Assembly (NCBI RefSeq): GCF_033763495.1
Contig: NZ_JANRKL010000202.1
Span: 6,167-70,166 of the forward strand
Length of the DNA: 64,000 bases
Direction: 5' to 3'
Source: Haliscomenobacter sp033763495
GTDB taxonomy: Bacteria; Bacteroidota; Bacteroidia; Chitinophagales; Saprospiraceae
Position numbers and translations under genes: made by a program. The notes under the pieces are model-generated. The model saw only the letters and a list, made by a program, of their open reading frames with translations. It was not told where the DNA came from and did no database searches. Of this stretch, positions 41,223 through 51,288 are shown piece after piece (position 1 is the stretch's first letter; each line of letters begins with the position of its first letter).

Positions 41223-43253
41223 ATGCGGAACAAACTAGCTACCCTCATTACCTTCGCGAGTTTCCTGTTTAGCCTGACATGGCTGAACGCCCAAACGATT
41301 CGTGAAATTGAAATCAACCCAGCACAACCCGTTGCAGGTCAGCCTTTTACTGTAAAGCTTAAAGGGGATTTCCCCAACGCTTGTTATAGCCTGAGCTACC
41401 AGGGTGCAACGGTTTCGGCGAACAACAACCTCAATCTTTATTTCAATGTGATCCAAAGTGCGGGTCCTTGTGTACAGGCCATTACGCCCTTTACCTTCAC
41501 CCGTACATTTCAGGGACTGAATTACCCTGGAAACTATTGCCTGAAGTTCTATGGGGGCCTAAATGTCAACACCACCGATAGCCAATGCTTCCAAGTACAA
41601 ACAGCTCCTACACAGGGCACTATTTGTGACATCAATATTCCCAAGATTTTCTGTGGTAGCAACATCAGCAGCAACAACAATCTGGAACCAAACCGCCTCA
41701 CTTTGTACAATTGTTCTGGTTACCAGTCTGATTTGTACAGTGGTGAAAAAGTATACCGCCTGGAGGTAACCGAATACACTGAGGTGCGTCTGGACATGAA
41801 AATTCTGGACAATTGGATTGATCTGGACATGTTCTTGATCAGAGATGTATGTGATTCTCAACATCCTTATTACAAGGTGGAGAAAACGGACTGTATCGCT
41901 CAAGCCTGGATACCCCAAGACAACCACAAGGAAAGAAAAATTGTGGCCAAGCTGGAAGCGGGAACGTATCTGATTGTCATCGACGGCCAAACCAACTATG
42001 ACCGGGGTCGCTTTACACTGAATGTCGATTGTGACTTCCGCGACTTGTGTACAAAAGCGGTTTCAGTCAAATGTGGAGAAAAGTTACAAAACCAAAGCAC
42101 CATTGGTGGGCGCAACGACGTGTGGAATTATTCCTGTGGTACCGGAGTGTTTGATGCGGAAGGCAATGACCGGGTCTACAAAATCAAGTTGGACAAGGCC
42201 AGCAAGTTGTTCGTAGAAATGAACATCCTCACTCCGGGTCAGGACATGTATTTGACTCTTGTAAAAGGTGAAATTTGTGACAATGTAAATCGCACCATCA
42301 ATAAGGTTGAAGCTCCATTCTGTTTGGGACGCAGCCCGGAATTTGGAACGGGCAGCAATCGACGTACCATCCTGGAAGATTTACCTGCTGGCACTTATTA
42401 CGTAGTTGTAGATGCACGCATGGCCATGACTCAGGGAAATTACCACATTAGCTTCAACTGTGATCCCGTGCCCTGCAACCTGAGTGTAGTGCCTAACGTA
42501 CTGGATTTCACTGGAAATGGCGCCCCCCAAACCCTGACCATCAAAGCCTCAAAAGCCTGGAGTAGTGGCCCAACCATAAGTTGGGTGGAACTGTCGCCTC
42601 GCGCTGGAACCGGCAATGGCAGCACCAAAGTGAGTGTAATCCGGAAGGACGATCCCGGCAGCCGGCAGGAAATCCTCACCTTCACTTGTGGTAGCGAAAC
42701 CCAAACCGTCCTGCTCACACAGGGAGGAGCTTGCGCTAAGCCCAATGCAAACTTTACTGTAAGCAAAAGTGGCAGCCGGATAATTGTAACTGCGCAAGCA
42801 CAAGATAGCGCGACCTATACCTGGGACTTTGGCAGTGGCCTCGTTACCAGCGGAGCGGTGGACACCGTGAATTTACCCAATGGCCCACAGCGCATTTGCC
42901 TGACAGTAACCAGCCCCTGTGGCACTGCCAGCACTTGCCAATTGGTCAAAGTGCTTGGTTTCACAGGCGCTGAAATCTCGGTGATTGAACAACCTACACT
43001 CTTACAGCCTCGTTTGTATCCCAATCCTAGCCGGGGAGAAACTTTCCTGGAATATGAGTCGAATCAGCTTGGTCAAGCATTGATTCAGGTTTTCGACCTG
43101 AGTGGCCGCGAGGTAAGCAAAAGTTTATCGGTACCAATGGTGCAAGGAATCAATCAACACCGGCTCCAGGTAGATCAGTTCCAGAAAGGAGTGTACCTGG
43201 TAAGGGTAAAATTACCAAACTTGAGCTGGACGGAGAAGTTGATTGTGGAATAA
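41223..43253 (+). CDS. Large exported T9SS cargo protein with BACON and PKD-like domains
   Basis: 676 residues from the ATG at 41223, the start of a signal peptide ending LNAQT; upstream in-frame ATGs lie before or within the promoter and are rejected. After a beta-rich region come two PPC-like domains with matching ends (AGTYLIVIDGQTNYDRGRF and AGTYYVVVDARM), a BACON-like domain (LSVVPNVLDFTGNG to LLTQGG), a PKD-like domain (YTWDFGSG) and a T9SS type A sorting domain (LYPNPSRGETFLEY to EKLIVE). It is likely a cell-surface adhesin or polymer-binding protein. No catalytic domain is evident. Confidence 0.85.
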   Translation: MRNKLATLITFASFLFSLTWLNAQTIREIEINPAQPVAGQPFTVKLKGDFPNACYSLSYQGATVSANNNLNLYFNVIQSAGPCVQAITPFTFTRTFQGLNYPGNYCLKFYGGLNVNTTDSQCFQVQTAPTQGTICDINIPKIFCGSNISSNNNLEPNRLTLYNCSGYQSDLYSGEKVYRLEVTEYTEVRLDMKILDNWIDLDMFLIRDVCDSQHPYYKVEKTDCIAQAWIPQDNHKERKIVAKLEAGTYLIVIDGQTNYDRGRFTLNVDCDFRDLCTKAVSVKCGEKLQNQSTIGGRNDVWNYSCGTGVFDAEGNDRVYKIKLDKASKLFVEMNILTPGQDMYLTLVKGEICDNVNRTINKVEAPFCLGRSPEFGTGSNRRTILEDLPAGTYYVVVDARMAMTQGNYHISFNCDPVPCNLSVVPNVLDFTGNGAPQTLTIKASKAWSSGPTISWVELSPRAGTGNGSTKVSVIRKDDPGSRQEILTFTCGSETQTVLLTQGGACAKPNANFTVSKSGSRIIVTAQAQDSATYTWDFGSGLVTSGAVDTVNLPNGPQRICLTVTSPCGTASTCQLVKVLGFTGAEISVIEQPTLLQPRLYPNPSRGETFLEYESNQLGQALIQVFDLSGREVSKSLSVPMVQGINQHRLQVDQFQKGVYLVRVKLPNLSWTEKLIVE

Positions 43254-43289
43254 AGCGATGAATAGTATCCTAAAGCCACATTTTTAGTA

Positions 43290-43379
43290 GCACAAAGTAC
43301 ACCAAGAAAACACAAAGGGCACAAAGCGACGTCAACGTCTAACTTTGTGCCCTTTGTGTTTTCTTGGTGTACTTTGTGC
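43290..43379. repeat. Inverted repeat, 37-bp perfect arms
   Basis: Arms 43290-43326 and 43343-43379 are exact reverse complements around a 16-base loop. The arm contains CACAAAGGGCACAAAG. It sits between two convergent genes and should stop transcription in both directions. Confidence 0.97.
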
Positions 43380-43418
43380 CAATAAGTCGCTTTGGAATAA
43401 CTGGTGATGCACCTAGGT

Positions 43419-43949
43419 TTACTCCTCAATTCTTTTGTAATTATCAGCCAGCGTAGTATTCACATTGCAGAACAACGACAAAACAATCCAATATTGATCG
43501 CGAGTGCCCTTCGAGCGCAGCGCAATATTGTCTTTGTCGGTCAGTTGTAACAACATCAGAGTACGATCAGCATCAGCCATGTCTTCCTTTTTTTCAATGG
43601 GAATTTCGATACGGCCATTGCGAAAAATTCCGATATCGCTCATCGCACAGGATGGGCGCCCATCCTCCAGCGGATTGCCTGTAATCTCCACTTTTACCCG
43701 TTCCGGGCCAGCGTATTTGATGCTTACCTTTTTCCAAATGCCTTTATCTGGATAGTTGGCAGTCACAAAGGTGCCAAAGAGCTCTTGCATTTGTGCGGCT
43801 TTTTGGTAAGCTTCCTCTTTGGGTGGAGTTGCTACAGCAGTTTTCTCAGCCGCCAATTCTTCCTGAACAGCTTCTTTTACGTTCTTATCGTTTTTACAGG
43901 CGCTTAAAGCGGCCAGTAGGAGTAGACTGAAGGCAATTTTTTTGATCAT
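43419..43949 (-). CDS. Lipoprotein of unknown function
   Basis: 176 residues with a lipoprotein signal: MIKKIAFSLLLLAALSACKN, lipobox LSAC, Cys 18. A charged, Ala/Glu-rich linker is followed by a beta-rich domain starting about residue 48 (MQELFGTFVTANYPDKG). I do not recognise the family. It is converged on by the T9SS cargo gene across a perfect inverted repeat. A -7 element lies 24 bases upstream. Confidence 0.7.
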   Translation of the reverse strand: MIKKIAFSLLLLAALSACKNDKNVKEAVQEELAAEKTAVATPPKEEAYQKAAQMQELFGTFVTANYPDKGIWKKVSIKYAGPERVKVEITGNPLEDGRPSCAMSDIGIFRNGRIEIPIEKKEDMADADRTLMLLQLTDKDNIALRSKGTRDQYWIVLSLFCNVNTTLADNYKRIEE

Positions 43950-43972
43950 AGGACTATCAGTTGGTTAGCGGG

Positions 43973-43980
43973 CAAAGGTA
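43973..43980 (-). promoter_or_regulatory. TAnnTTTG -7 element for the 43949 lipoprotein gene
   Basis: TACCTTTG on the minus strand (43980-43973) is an exact -7 match, 24 bases upstream of the ATG. The upstream region has only TTTTC (44005-44001) as a poor -33. Confidence 0.5.
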
Positions 43981-44211
43981 AAAAATAGACTTTAGGAATG
44001 GAAAAGAAATCTGGAGACAGATTGGATAGGGACAGTAAAAAAATAAGTGCTCATTTTGCCCCACTACATAGTCCCTAAAAAAAGTAAAGCCACAACCCGA
44101 AGATTGCAGCTTCCTTAACCTACATCAGATCGCAAGTTCTTTACATAGATTCCGGGAAAAAATTTCAAATCTGATGCCCCGAAAATGGAACCTATGTTTT
44201 ACGCAATATGA

Positions 44212-44817
44212 TTATTTGCGGATTGTTTTGACATAAGACTTGTCACCAACGCTAAGTACCACAGTGTACTCACCAACAGGTAACTTGCTCAGGTTGTAAC
44301 GCTTTTCCACTTTGACTACGTTGCGTACCTCATCTTCGAAAACCAGTACTCCTTCAGCATCCTCAATTCTGAGTTTCAAGGTAGTCAGTTGGTTGTTCAA
44401 GAGGCTCACATCCAGCAATTGTCCGGTCGATCTAACCACAGGAGCAAAAAACAGCTTCCGGTCGTTGATGTTCAGGCTCAAACCAGTTCTGGTGATGGAG
44501 AGGGGTTGTTCGGTTTCACGAACTCCAGTATTTACAACCAGTTTGTAGTCACCTGTGGACAATTCGTTCAGGTTCAGTACCCGTGCGTATTCTGTGTTCG
44601 TAATTTCTTCTTCCAACAGAACCCCTTCCAGTGCACTCTCCAAGCGGATAGTGGTTGGAGTTTTAAGGTTCTTCAGTACCAGGCTTACTTTTTTCTCGCT
44701 ACCAATTGTATTGATGGAGATAAAAGGATCCTCAATTTTGGCTTGCATGGCTAAAGGCAGTACGAACAAAACCGAAAGCAGTACAAGACGGGCGGTAGTT
44801 TTTAAAATGTCCTTCAT
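44212..44817 (-). CDS. Exported two-repeat beta-sandwich protein of unknown function
   Basis: 201 residues with a signal peptide (VLLSVLFVLPLAMQA). The mature protein is two similar halves, each with strand patterns like KKVSLVLKNLKTP / LNLNELSTGDYKLVV and LTTLKLRIEDAEGVL / YNLSKLPVGEYTVVL, which look like tandem Ig-like or carbohydrate-module folds. It ends VKTIRK without a T9SS sorting domain. I recognise no family. Monocistronic, with TAATTTTG on the minus strand (44895-44888) as a possible -7 element. Confidence 0.65.
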   Translation of the reverse strand: MKDILKTTARLVLLSVLFVLPLAMQAKIEDPFISINTIGSEKKVSLVLKNLKTPTTIRLESALEGVLLEEEITNTEYARVLNLNELSTGDYKLVVNTGVRETEQPLSITRTGLSLNINDRKLFFAPVVRSTGQLLDVSLLNNQLTTLKLRIEDAEGVLVFEDEVRNVVKVEKRYNLSKLPVGEYTVVLSVGDKSYVKTIRK

Positions 44818-45283
44818 AACAACAGTTTTTGTGTTTACTAAATGTTTGGGTTAAAATCGAAAAGTTGTGCTTGGGTGTTTACAATGACAAAATTACGCCA
44901 CCACGGGTCGCTGCGCTACGCCAAAATTGATCTGTTTTGATGCTATTTTACCCCAACTATTGTCACCTCTATCTTTTATGGTTAATATTGGCGGTATTTT
45001 AGAATATAATTTTCCGTTTTGCCCAATTCAGCTATAAAAATTCATGCAAAATGGCCAGAAGCGATAAAAATTTTTTTTAGCTTAGTTTAAAAATAAAAAG
45101 AAGTCAGGAAAATGCCTGCTTTTGTAATAAAACAACACTTTTGGGAGAATTTAGAAGTTGCTTTGCTAAAAATTTCGTAAAGTTGAGGCTACCACGAGCG
45201 ACTTAGACACACCATTGGCACACGCACACCATCACACACAAACACACACCCATTCTTGCGGTAGCCTCAACTTCTCAACCCTT
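44818..45283. other. AT-rich intergenic region between two minus-strand genes
   Basis: 466 bases with no coding frame that I trust. It holds the candidate -7 element at 44888-44895, a very short CAGG/CCTG hairpin near 45106, and the CA-rich inverted repeat at 45181-45272 just after the protease gene stop. Confidence 0.6.
45181..45272. repeat. Inverted repeat with CA-rich loop
   Basis: Arms 45181-45193 (AGTTGAGGCTACC) and 45260-45272 are perfect. Just inside the left arm is GAGCGACTTAGACAC, shared with the 54-bp-arm repeat at 4407. The 66-base loop is dominated by CA runs (ACACAC). It lies 12 bases past the M4 protease stop. Confidence 0.85.
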
Positions 45284-48200
45284 TTACCACTTAACCAGCT
45301 TCCGTGTCGTGTTTTTTTGACCCGCACTAACCCGGAGCAGGTAATTCCCCGCTGGTAAATCAGCCAAGTCCAGGCGTTGTTGCGTTTTTCCTGCTCCTAC
45401 TTGCCATTGGTATTGCCGAATCATCCGCCCAAAGAGGTCATGCACTTCCATGCGTAAAATTTGATTGTCTTCCAGTTCCAGTTCCACCAATGTTTGGTTG
45501 CCAAATGGGTTAGGATACACCTTTATATTGGCTTCGGGCCAGGCTTCATCCCGATTGCTGCTCAAAATTCGCTGACCGTTGGCAAACCAGGTTCCCAATA
45601 TGTATCCCGACTTAAAGATGCTTGGGTCGCCATTAGGACTGAGCTTGTCTGCCTTAAGGGCGGTTATCGCAATCACATCGTCGCCGGAATTGCTCTTAGC
45701 ATCAAAAATGATAAAGTCGTCTTTGGTTGCATAGTTGGGTGCCCCCAGCGTAGTGTTTTCAAATACAGTACCAATATCGCCCGTTTCAATATTAGTCGTC
45801 AGTACTTCATAGTCATCGGTATCATCCAACTGGCCATCGCCATTGTTGTCCAGCACGTAATCGAAAGACAATATATAAGGTGTGTTTTTGGAAAAACTGG
45901 GGTTGCCGATGTTTTCCCCCTCTTCTAAACCTGTGAATATTTTTTCGATTTTCCCATCGCCAAAGGTATTGGTCTTTTTATTCCAGGCATTCAGCAGCCC
46001 CATGTCCCAGTAATTATAGGTACCAAAACCACTCAGAGGCACTTCATTATTGGCATCGTAGACTACAGTTTCCCCGCTGAGGTCCCATTCCAGAGCGTCC
46101 CCTCCTACCACATCGCCAGTGGTCACCCCTTCAGTGTAGGAAGGATTGTACAATTTAAAATAGCGGGTATTGCTGCTGGTCCGAGTCAGGTCGATGATGC
46201 CAATTTCTCCCTTCCTACCAGTCACCAGGGCAGCCAGGCGCAAACCATCTTTAGATAAGGACACGTTTTCCCAAATCCGGTTGTTGCTGAGTGTTCCGGT
46301 ATCATACATTGCTTTAGCCCAATCGAGTTCCAGGTATTTCAGCTGTTTGAGGCCATTGATGTAAATGACAAAGTCTCCGGCATCGGATACAGTGGGCTTG
46401 CGCAACACCCCATTGGCGATGGGTAATTCCAAAACGGTGGTTTTGTTGGTATTAAAAATGCCGATTCCACGGTAGTCAGCTTTTACGCCCATAATAAACT
46501 GAGTACCAGGGTTGAAACTCAGGTCCACTGGGGGTGCAGTCGGGGCACCTACGCGGATACCCACCGTTTCAAATGCAGACTCTGCTGCTTTGGCCACAGA
46601 TTCGCCACCTTTTTCACGGGCAGCACGTACTACTGCCAGACGTGCATCCACAAAACGGGAGGAGCGGGTGAGGTAGTTGCTCAATGCCAGGTAATACACT
46701 TGTTCGGCCATTTCCTTGCCCACCTGGGTGGCAAAGAGGAAAAAAGCGCGATTCACGATGCCACTATTGATGTGTACCCCTCCGTTGTCTTCGGTACCAG
46801 TATACCGTTCCGAATACTTATCTGGCTGCCAGCCCTCGTCGTTTAAACTTGTTCCACCGTTGTGTGGATTGGATAAATCGCGCAAGGCACCAGTGGGAAA
46901 AGCGGTGGGTAATACCACATCTTCACCTATTTTCCAATCATCACGATCGATCATGGCACCAAATATATCGGCAAAGGACTCGTTGAGCGCACCGGGTTCA
47001 TTTTCGTATTCCAGATTGGCGGTATGTTGAATGACTCCGTGAGTGATTTCGTGGCCAGCTACATCCAAGGCCCGAGCCAAGCTGCGAACTGAGGAGCCAC
47101 CGTTGCCATAAAACATGGCGTCACCATTCCAGAAAGCATTTTCAAGTGAGGAGCCATCATCATCCGGCATATTGACATAAGAACGAATGGTGCCTTTTGT
47201 GCCGTTGATGGATTGGCGGCCGAAGGTATTCCGGTAATAATCGTACACTACACTGGAGTTGAAATGGGCACTCACTGCGTTAGCAGCAGCCCAGGTATTG
47301 TTGCTGCTGGTAAAAAAGTAAGCATCAAAACTACCGTCAGCTTTAAGGGTATTGCGCACATCCAGCGTGACAATAGCTCCTTTGGGCTCTTGTGGCAAAT
47401 CAGAAGTAGTGGGACTGAACATGTCTTTGCTGGCATCCAGTAAAAAATAAGTGTTACCAATCAGGTAAGTATTAATGGTGCGTTCTACCCCCCCAAGGTC
47501 TTTGGCTTTGGCGGTAGCATTGCCGTCGAGCATGGGAAGTTTGGCGCTGGTTTGTACTTCAGCAATACTTTCATGAGTGTGGAAATGGGCAGGAGTGTTC
47601 GCTTTATTTGCGCCTTGGTGCTTCAATTTGCACAGGAGGGAGTAACTTTTCAATACTGCTCCACTTTCAGCATCCATAAAATAAGCCCAACGGGCGTGCA
47701 AATTGGGCGCAATTTCCAAATACCAACACAGTTTAGGTACATCTTGATCCGGACCGGTATGCAGAATGACCAATTGTTTTTTGGCGATTTGTTCACCCAC
47801 CATATCTACTTCAGCGGCGGAAAGCGGGCGTAAGGTTTCTTTTTTTTGCACATCAGCCAAGGCTGCTTGAATGGCTTGAGGCGCGTCCACTGCAGGTTTT
47901 ACCGAGCGCAGTGCCGGCGTGGGGAAGTAACGACCGTTGAAGAGGAGAATTTTACCATCCTTCTCGTGCAGCAGCACTTCAGCTCCATATACTTCAACCC
48001 CCTGAAACTGCTGTCGAAAACGTAGATGGTTTTGTCGTTGCTCATCCGTGGATTGGCTGACCAGCACAAATTCTTTCCCAGGGTTGGCAATGCGCAGGTC
48101 TTTGCTAAAGTGATCGAGGTACTGAATGGCCTTTTGACTATTGGGCGCGTCGCGCAACTCGGGCAAACCCTCTACCTCGCCTTCAATAAAAATGGGCAGG

Positions 48201-48463
48201 CTACTTTTTTCATCCCGTACCATCAGCGGGCCCGGAATGGGTTTGCGGAGGCTCAATTTAAGCTTAGGTAAATTACTGTAATTGATGCTGCTTTGATTAG
48301 AAGCGCTGTTGTTCTGCGCAAAACGCGGCAAAGCTTTGATTGGGATATGGGTATTTTGTTCCTTTGGACCAGTGCTGGTGCTGCGCTGGGGAATCGGTTT
48401 GAACTGGGCGTGTACTTGCAAAAACAGTACAGCGCATAAAAGTGTCAGGATTATTCTCATCAT
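45284..48463 (-). CDS. Secreted M4 (thermolysin-family) metalloprotease with T9SS sorting domain
   Basis: 1059 residues with a signal peptide (MMRIILTLLCAVLFLQVHAQ). A fungalysin/thermolysin propeptide and PepSY-like region (about 90-260) precedes the catalytic domain: HEITHGV at 471-477 gives the zinc His pair and Glu, followed by the second-site ENEPGALNESFADIFGAM. A long beta-rich region (about 650-960) of unknown type follows, and a T9SS type A sorting domain closes the chain (VYPNPFGNQTLVELELED to ITRKLVKW-like end). It is likely a secreted nutritional or maturation protease. Monocistronic. Confidence 0.93.
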   Translation of the reverse strand: MMRIILTLLCAVLFLQVHAQFKPIPQRSTSTGPKEQNTHIPIKALPRFAQNNSASNQSSINYSNLPKLKLSLRKPIPGPLMVRDEKSSLPIFIEGEVEGLPELRDAPNSQKAIQYLDHFSKDLRIANPGKEFVLVSQSTDEQRQNHLRFRQQFQGVEVYGAEVLLHEKDGKILLFNGRYFPTPALRSVKPAVDAPQAIQAALADVQKKETLRPLSAAEVDMVGEQIAKKQLVILHTGPDQDVPKLCWYLEIAPNLHARWAYFMDAESGAVLKSYSLLCKLKHQGANKANTPAHFHTHESIAEVQTSAKLPMLDGNATAKAKDLGGVERTINTYLIGNTYFLLDASKDMFSPTTSDLPQEPKGAIVTLDVRNTLKADGSFDAYFFTSSNNTWAAANAVSAHFNSSVVYDYYRNTFGRQSINGTKGTIRSYVNMPDDDGSSLENAFWNGDAMFYGNGGSSVRSLARALDVAGHEITHGVIQHTANLEYENEPGALNESFADIFGAMIDRDDWKIGEDVVLPTAFPTGALRDLSNPHNGGTSLNDEGWQPDKYSERYTGTEDNGGVHINSGIVNRAFFLFATQVGKEMAEQVYYLALSNYLTRSSRFVDARLAVVRAAREKGGESVAKAAESAFETVGIRVGAPTAPPVDLSFNPGTQFIMGVKADYRGIGIFNTNKTTVLELPIANGVLRKPTVSDAGDFVIYINGLKQLKYLELDWAKAMYDTGTLSNNRIWENVSLSKDGLRLAALVTGRKGEIGIIDLTRTSSNTRYFKLYNPSYTEGVTTGDVVGGDALEWDLSGETVVYDANNEVPLSGFGTYNYWDMGLLNAWNKKTNTFGDGKIEKIFTGLEEGENIGNPSFSKNTPYILSFDYVLDNNGDGQLDDTDDYEVLTTNIETGDIGTVFENTTLGAPNYATKDDFIIFDAKSNSGDDVIAITALKADKLSPNGDPSIFKSGYILGTWFANGQRILSSNRDEAWPEANIKVYPNPFGNQTLVELELEDNQILRMEVHDLFGRMIRQYQWQVGAGKTQQRLDLADLPAGNYLLRVSAGQKNTTRKLVKW

Positions 48464-48615
48464 GGTGGATTTTGGAGAGGGAAAGTTAGGGGAAATAAAT
48501 AAACATTAAAAGTGCCAGGATACAGCTTTACAGACATCAATCAAGCTGTCGTGGATGCACAAGATCGGTTTTTTTATTTATCCCCCCAATTCCCAACAAA
48601 ATCACCAAAGCAATT

Positions 48616-51051
48616 TCACTCCGAACGTAAGGACTTCACTGGCTCCATCCGTGCGCTGCGCATGCTTTGTAAGGTCACCGTCACCAAGGCTACAGCAACA
48701 GCCAGCGCACCCGCCAAAAAAAATCCCCACCAGGGCACCGGGATGCGGTAGGCAAAATTGTGCAGCCATTGGGCGGCCCCCCACCAGGCCATCGGAATGG
48801 CAATTGCCGCTGCAATGAGGATCAGGCGTACAATTTCTTTAGACAATAAGGCAATGATGCTTTGGGTCGTGGCCCCCAAGACCTTGCGGATACCAATTTC
48901 TTTAGTCCGTCGTTCGGCTGTAAAGGCAGCAAGTCCCAACAAGCCCAAACAAGCCACTAATAAACTCAGTATGGTGAAAATGTTGAAAATGCGGCCAACA
49001 CGCAGCTCAGCGCGGTACATCTCGTCAAAACGCTCATCCATAAACTGCCAGGAAAATGGTGCACCACCCGCCATTTTTTTCCACTCCCCCTCAATGCGGC
49101 TCAATGCTGCGGGCAAGTCGGTATTTGACAGTTTAATCGAGATGTTGCCAGCACTGCGCTCCAATTTTAAACACAAGGTCTCGATGTTTTGTCGCAGGGA
49201 TTCATAGTGAAAATCTTTAACCACACCAATCACCGTGTACATTTTATTCAAGAGTTTGCCTTCCGCATCCACGTCACCATGAAAATAGAGGGTTTTTCCA
49301 AGTGGGTCCTCCTGACCAAAAAATCCTTTTGCCGCTTTTTCATTGAGGATTACATTGCTGGAATCGCCGGGCATTTCCGCAGAAAAGTTGCGTCCTTTGA
49401 CAATTTCCATTCCCAGAGTAGGCACATAATCCTCGTCAACCTCCCATTGTTGCATGATTTGACAGGTTTCTTCCTGCAAACTGGGAGTAGAACAAACCGA
49501 ACCATTAGAGCGACTGGACTCAATTGGCAAAAAACCACTCAGTGTAGCATTTTGTACAAAGGGTAAGTTTTTGAGGTTCTTTTTAAAGGCATCGAGGTTC
49601 TTATCAAGAGCATAGGCGTCGTTGACCACCAAAACCTGATCCCGGCTAAAACCCAGCTGTTTGTTTTGAATAAAGCTCAATTGCCCACGAATGACGATGG
49701 ATGCAGAGATTAAAAAAATGGCGATTAAAAACTGGAATATGATCAACCCAGAACGCAAATTTCTGCCTTTCCCCGAATCAAAAAAGCGGCCTTTCAACAC
49801 ACGAATGGGTTGAAAACCGGATAGAAAAAGTGCTGGATAGGACCCGGACAGCAAACCGACCAAAATACCTCCCCCCATTACGGAAAGCCAAAACAGGGGG
49901 CTAGTCCAAGGGAAAAGGAATTTTTTACCCGCAATTTGTGCAAAAAACGGCAAGGCCACCCAACTCAGCAACAGTGCCAAAAAAAGGGCAAAAAAGGTCA
50001 AAACCATCGATTCACTCAAAAACTGCCCAACCAAAGCCGAACGTTGCGAGCCAACCACCTTACGTACTCCCACCTCCCGGGCCCGCAAGGTTGAGCGTGC
50101 GGTAGAGAGGTTCATAAAATTGACCACCGCAATCAAAAGCACAAACAAGGCAGCCATGCCAAAAATCCAGACGTACTGAATGTTGCCGTTGGCGGCTAGT
50201 TCTACATCCATATCTGACTTGAGGTGGATATCGCCCAAGGGTTGCAGGTGAAATTTGACCAAAGTGCCTCCTTTTTCCAATTCGGCATACGTTTTTCCCA
50301 TCATCTGGGTCAATTGAGGGTCGATGTATTTTTTGAGCAGATGGGGAAACAATTTTGCTTCAAACGCGGCTGGATTTGCGTCTTTGCGCAAAATATAATA
50401 GGTATGAAAATTAAAACTCAACCACACCTGGTCCCGGGATTCTTCCAGGGTACTCATGGAACAGAAAAAATCCATCCTGAAATGGCTATTGGTGGGCATG
50501 TCCGCAAATACACCAGTTACATTGTACCTTGTTTTGTTGTCGAGGGTTAGGAATTTGCCGAGAGGGTTCTCTGATGGGAAGTATTTTTCGGCCATCGATT
50601 TGCTGATGATGATCGTTTGAGGAGCATTCAGGGCATGCTCAGGGTTGCCCTGCAGCATTTTCAGGCTAAAAACTTTGAATAAGGTGGAGTCTGCAAAAAT
50701 GACGCGGTCTTCTTTGAAGTTTTGTACTTTACTTTTGATCAAAAAAGAGCCTTGTTGCCGAAAACGCACCGCTGTTTCTATTTCTGGAAAATCGGCCACC
50801 AAAGCTGCGGCCATTGGTGCTGGTGCTACCGCAAAACTGCTGTGCAAACCGCCAAATTTCACTTCACCTGCTACGCGATAAGTGCGATCGAATTTGTCGT
50901 TCCAGCGGTCGTAACTCAGTTCATCCACTACCCAAAGCAGGATCAGTAAACAAACAGCGATCCCGATGGCCAGACCCATGATGTTGATAAAGCTGAAGGT
51001 TTTGTGTTTGCGCAGGTTGCGCAGGGCAATCGTCAGGTAATTGTGCAGCAT
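48616..51051 (-). CDS. FtsX/MacB-like ABC transporter permease
   Basis: 811 residues. An N-terminal TM (FSFINIMGLAIGIAVCLLI) is followed by a large periplasmic MacB-type domain (about 50-280), three TM helices with an FtsX core (RAREVGVRKVVGSQRSALVG), a second periplasmic domain, and a closing FtsX core (RTKEIGIRKVLGATTQSIIA) with three TM. This is the Bacteroidota two-FtsX-domain permease. No ATPase gene is beside it, so the partner ATP-binding subunit is elsewhere. These systems usually export lipoproteins, peptides or antibiotics. The 152 bases after its stop hold nothing I can call. Confidence 0.92.
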   Translation of the reverse strand: MLHNYLTIALRNLRKHKTFSFINIMGLAIGIAVCLLILLWVVDELSYDRWNDKFDRTYRVAGEVKFGGLHSSFAVAPAPMAAALVADFPEIETAVRFRQQGSFLIKSKVQNFKEDRVIFADSTLFKVFSLKMLQGNPEHALNAPQTIIISKSMAEKYFPSENPLGKFLTLDNKTRYNVTGVFADMPTNSHFRMDFFCSMSTLEESRDQVWLSFNFHTYYILRKDANPAAFEAKLFPHLLKKYIDPQLTQMMGKTYAELEKGGTLVKFHLQPLGDIHLKSDMDVELAANGNIQYVWIFGMAALFVLLIAVVNFMNLSTARSTLRAREVGVRKVVGSQRSALVGQFLSESMVLTFFALFLALLLSWVALPFFAQIAGKKFLFPWTSPLFWLSVMGGGILVGLLSGSYPALFLSGFQPIRVLKGRFFDSGKGRNLRSGLIIFQFLIAIFLISASIVIRGQLSFIQNKQLGFSRDQVLVVNDAYALDKNLDAFKKNLKNLPFVQNATLSGFLPIESSRSNGSVCSTPSLQEETCQIMQQWEVDEDYVPTLGMEIVKGRNFSAEMPGDSSNVILNEKAAKGFFGQEDPLGKTLYFHGDVDAEGKLLNKMYTVIGVVKDFHYESLRQNIETLCLKLERSAGNISIKLSNTDLPAALSRIEGEWKKMAGGAPFSWQFMDERFDEMYRAELRVGRIFNIFTILSLLVACLGLLGLAAFTAERRTKEIGIRKVLGATTQSIIALLSKEIVRLILIAAAIAIPMAWWGAAQWLHNFAYRIPVPWWGFFLAGALAVAVALVTVTLQSMRSARMEPVKSLRSE

Positions 51052-51164
51052 GGCAATTCGCTTTTGGTAGTAGATGAATAGAGACGAGCTTTGCCCCTAT
51101 GGGAGTTACACAATTTTGAGGAAAACTCTGTTTTGTTACGCTTCGTGCAGTTTTTTATTTGAAC

Positions 51165-51223
51165 CACCTTAGACAGCTTAGGGCACCTTAGAAATCCTGA
51201 GGTGCCCTAAGCTGTCTAAGGTG
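51165..51223. repeat. Inverted repeat, 24-bp perfect arms
   Basis: Arms 51165-51188 and 51200-51223 are exact, with an 11-base loop; outside them TTGAAC/GTTCAA also pair. The arm has CTTAGACAGCTTAGGG, using the CTTAG unit seen at 36118 and 40904. Unlike those it lies between divergent genes, so it is in the 5' region of both. Confidence 0.95.
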
Positions 51224-51288
51224 TTCAAATAAAATCCACTTTGTTCTCAGAAAATACTTTTTTTGTGCAGACTTCTAATTCATAATCT

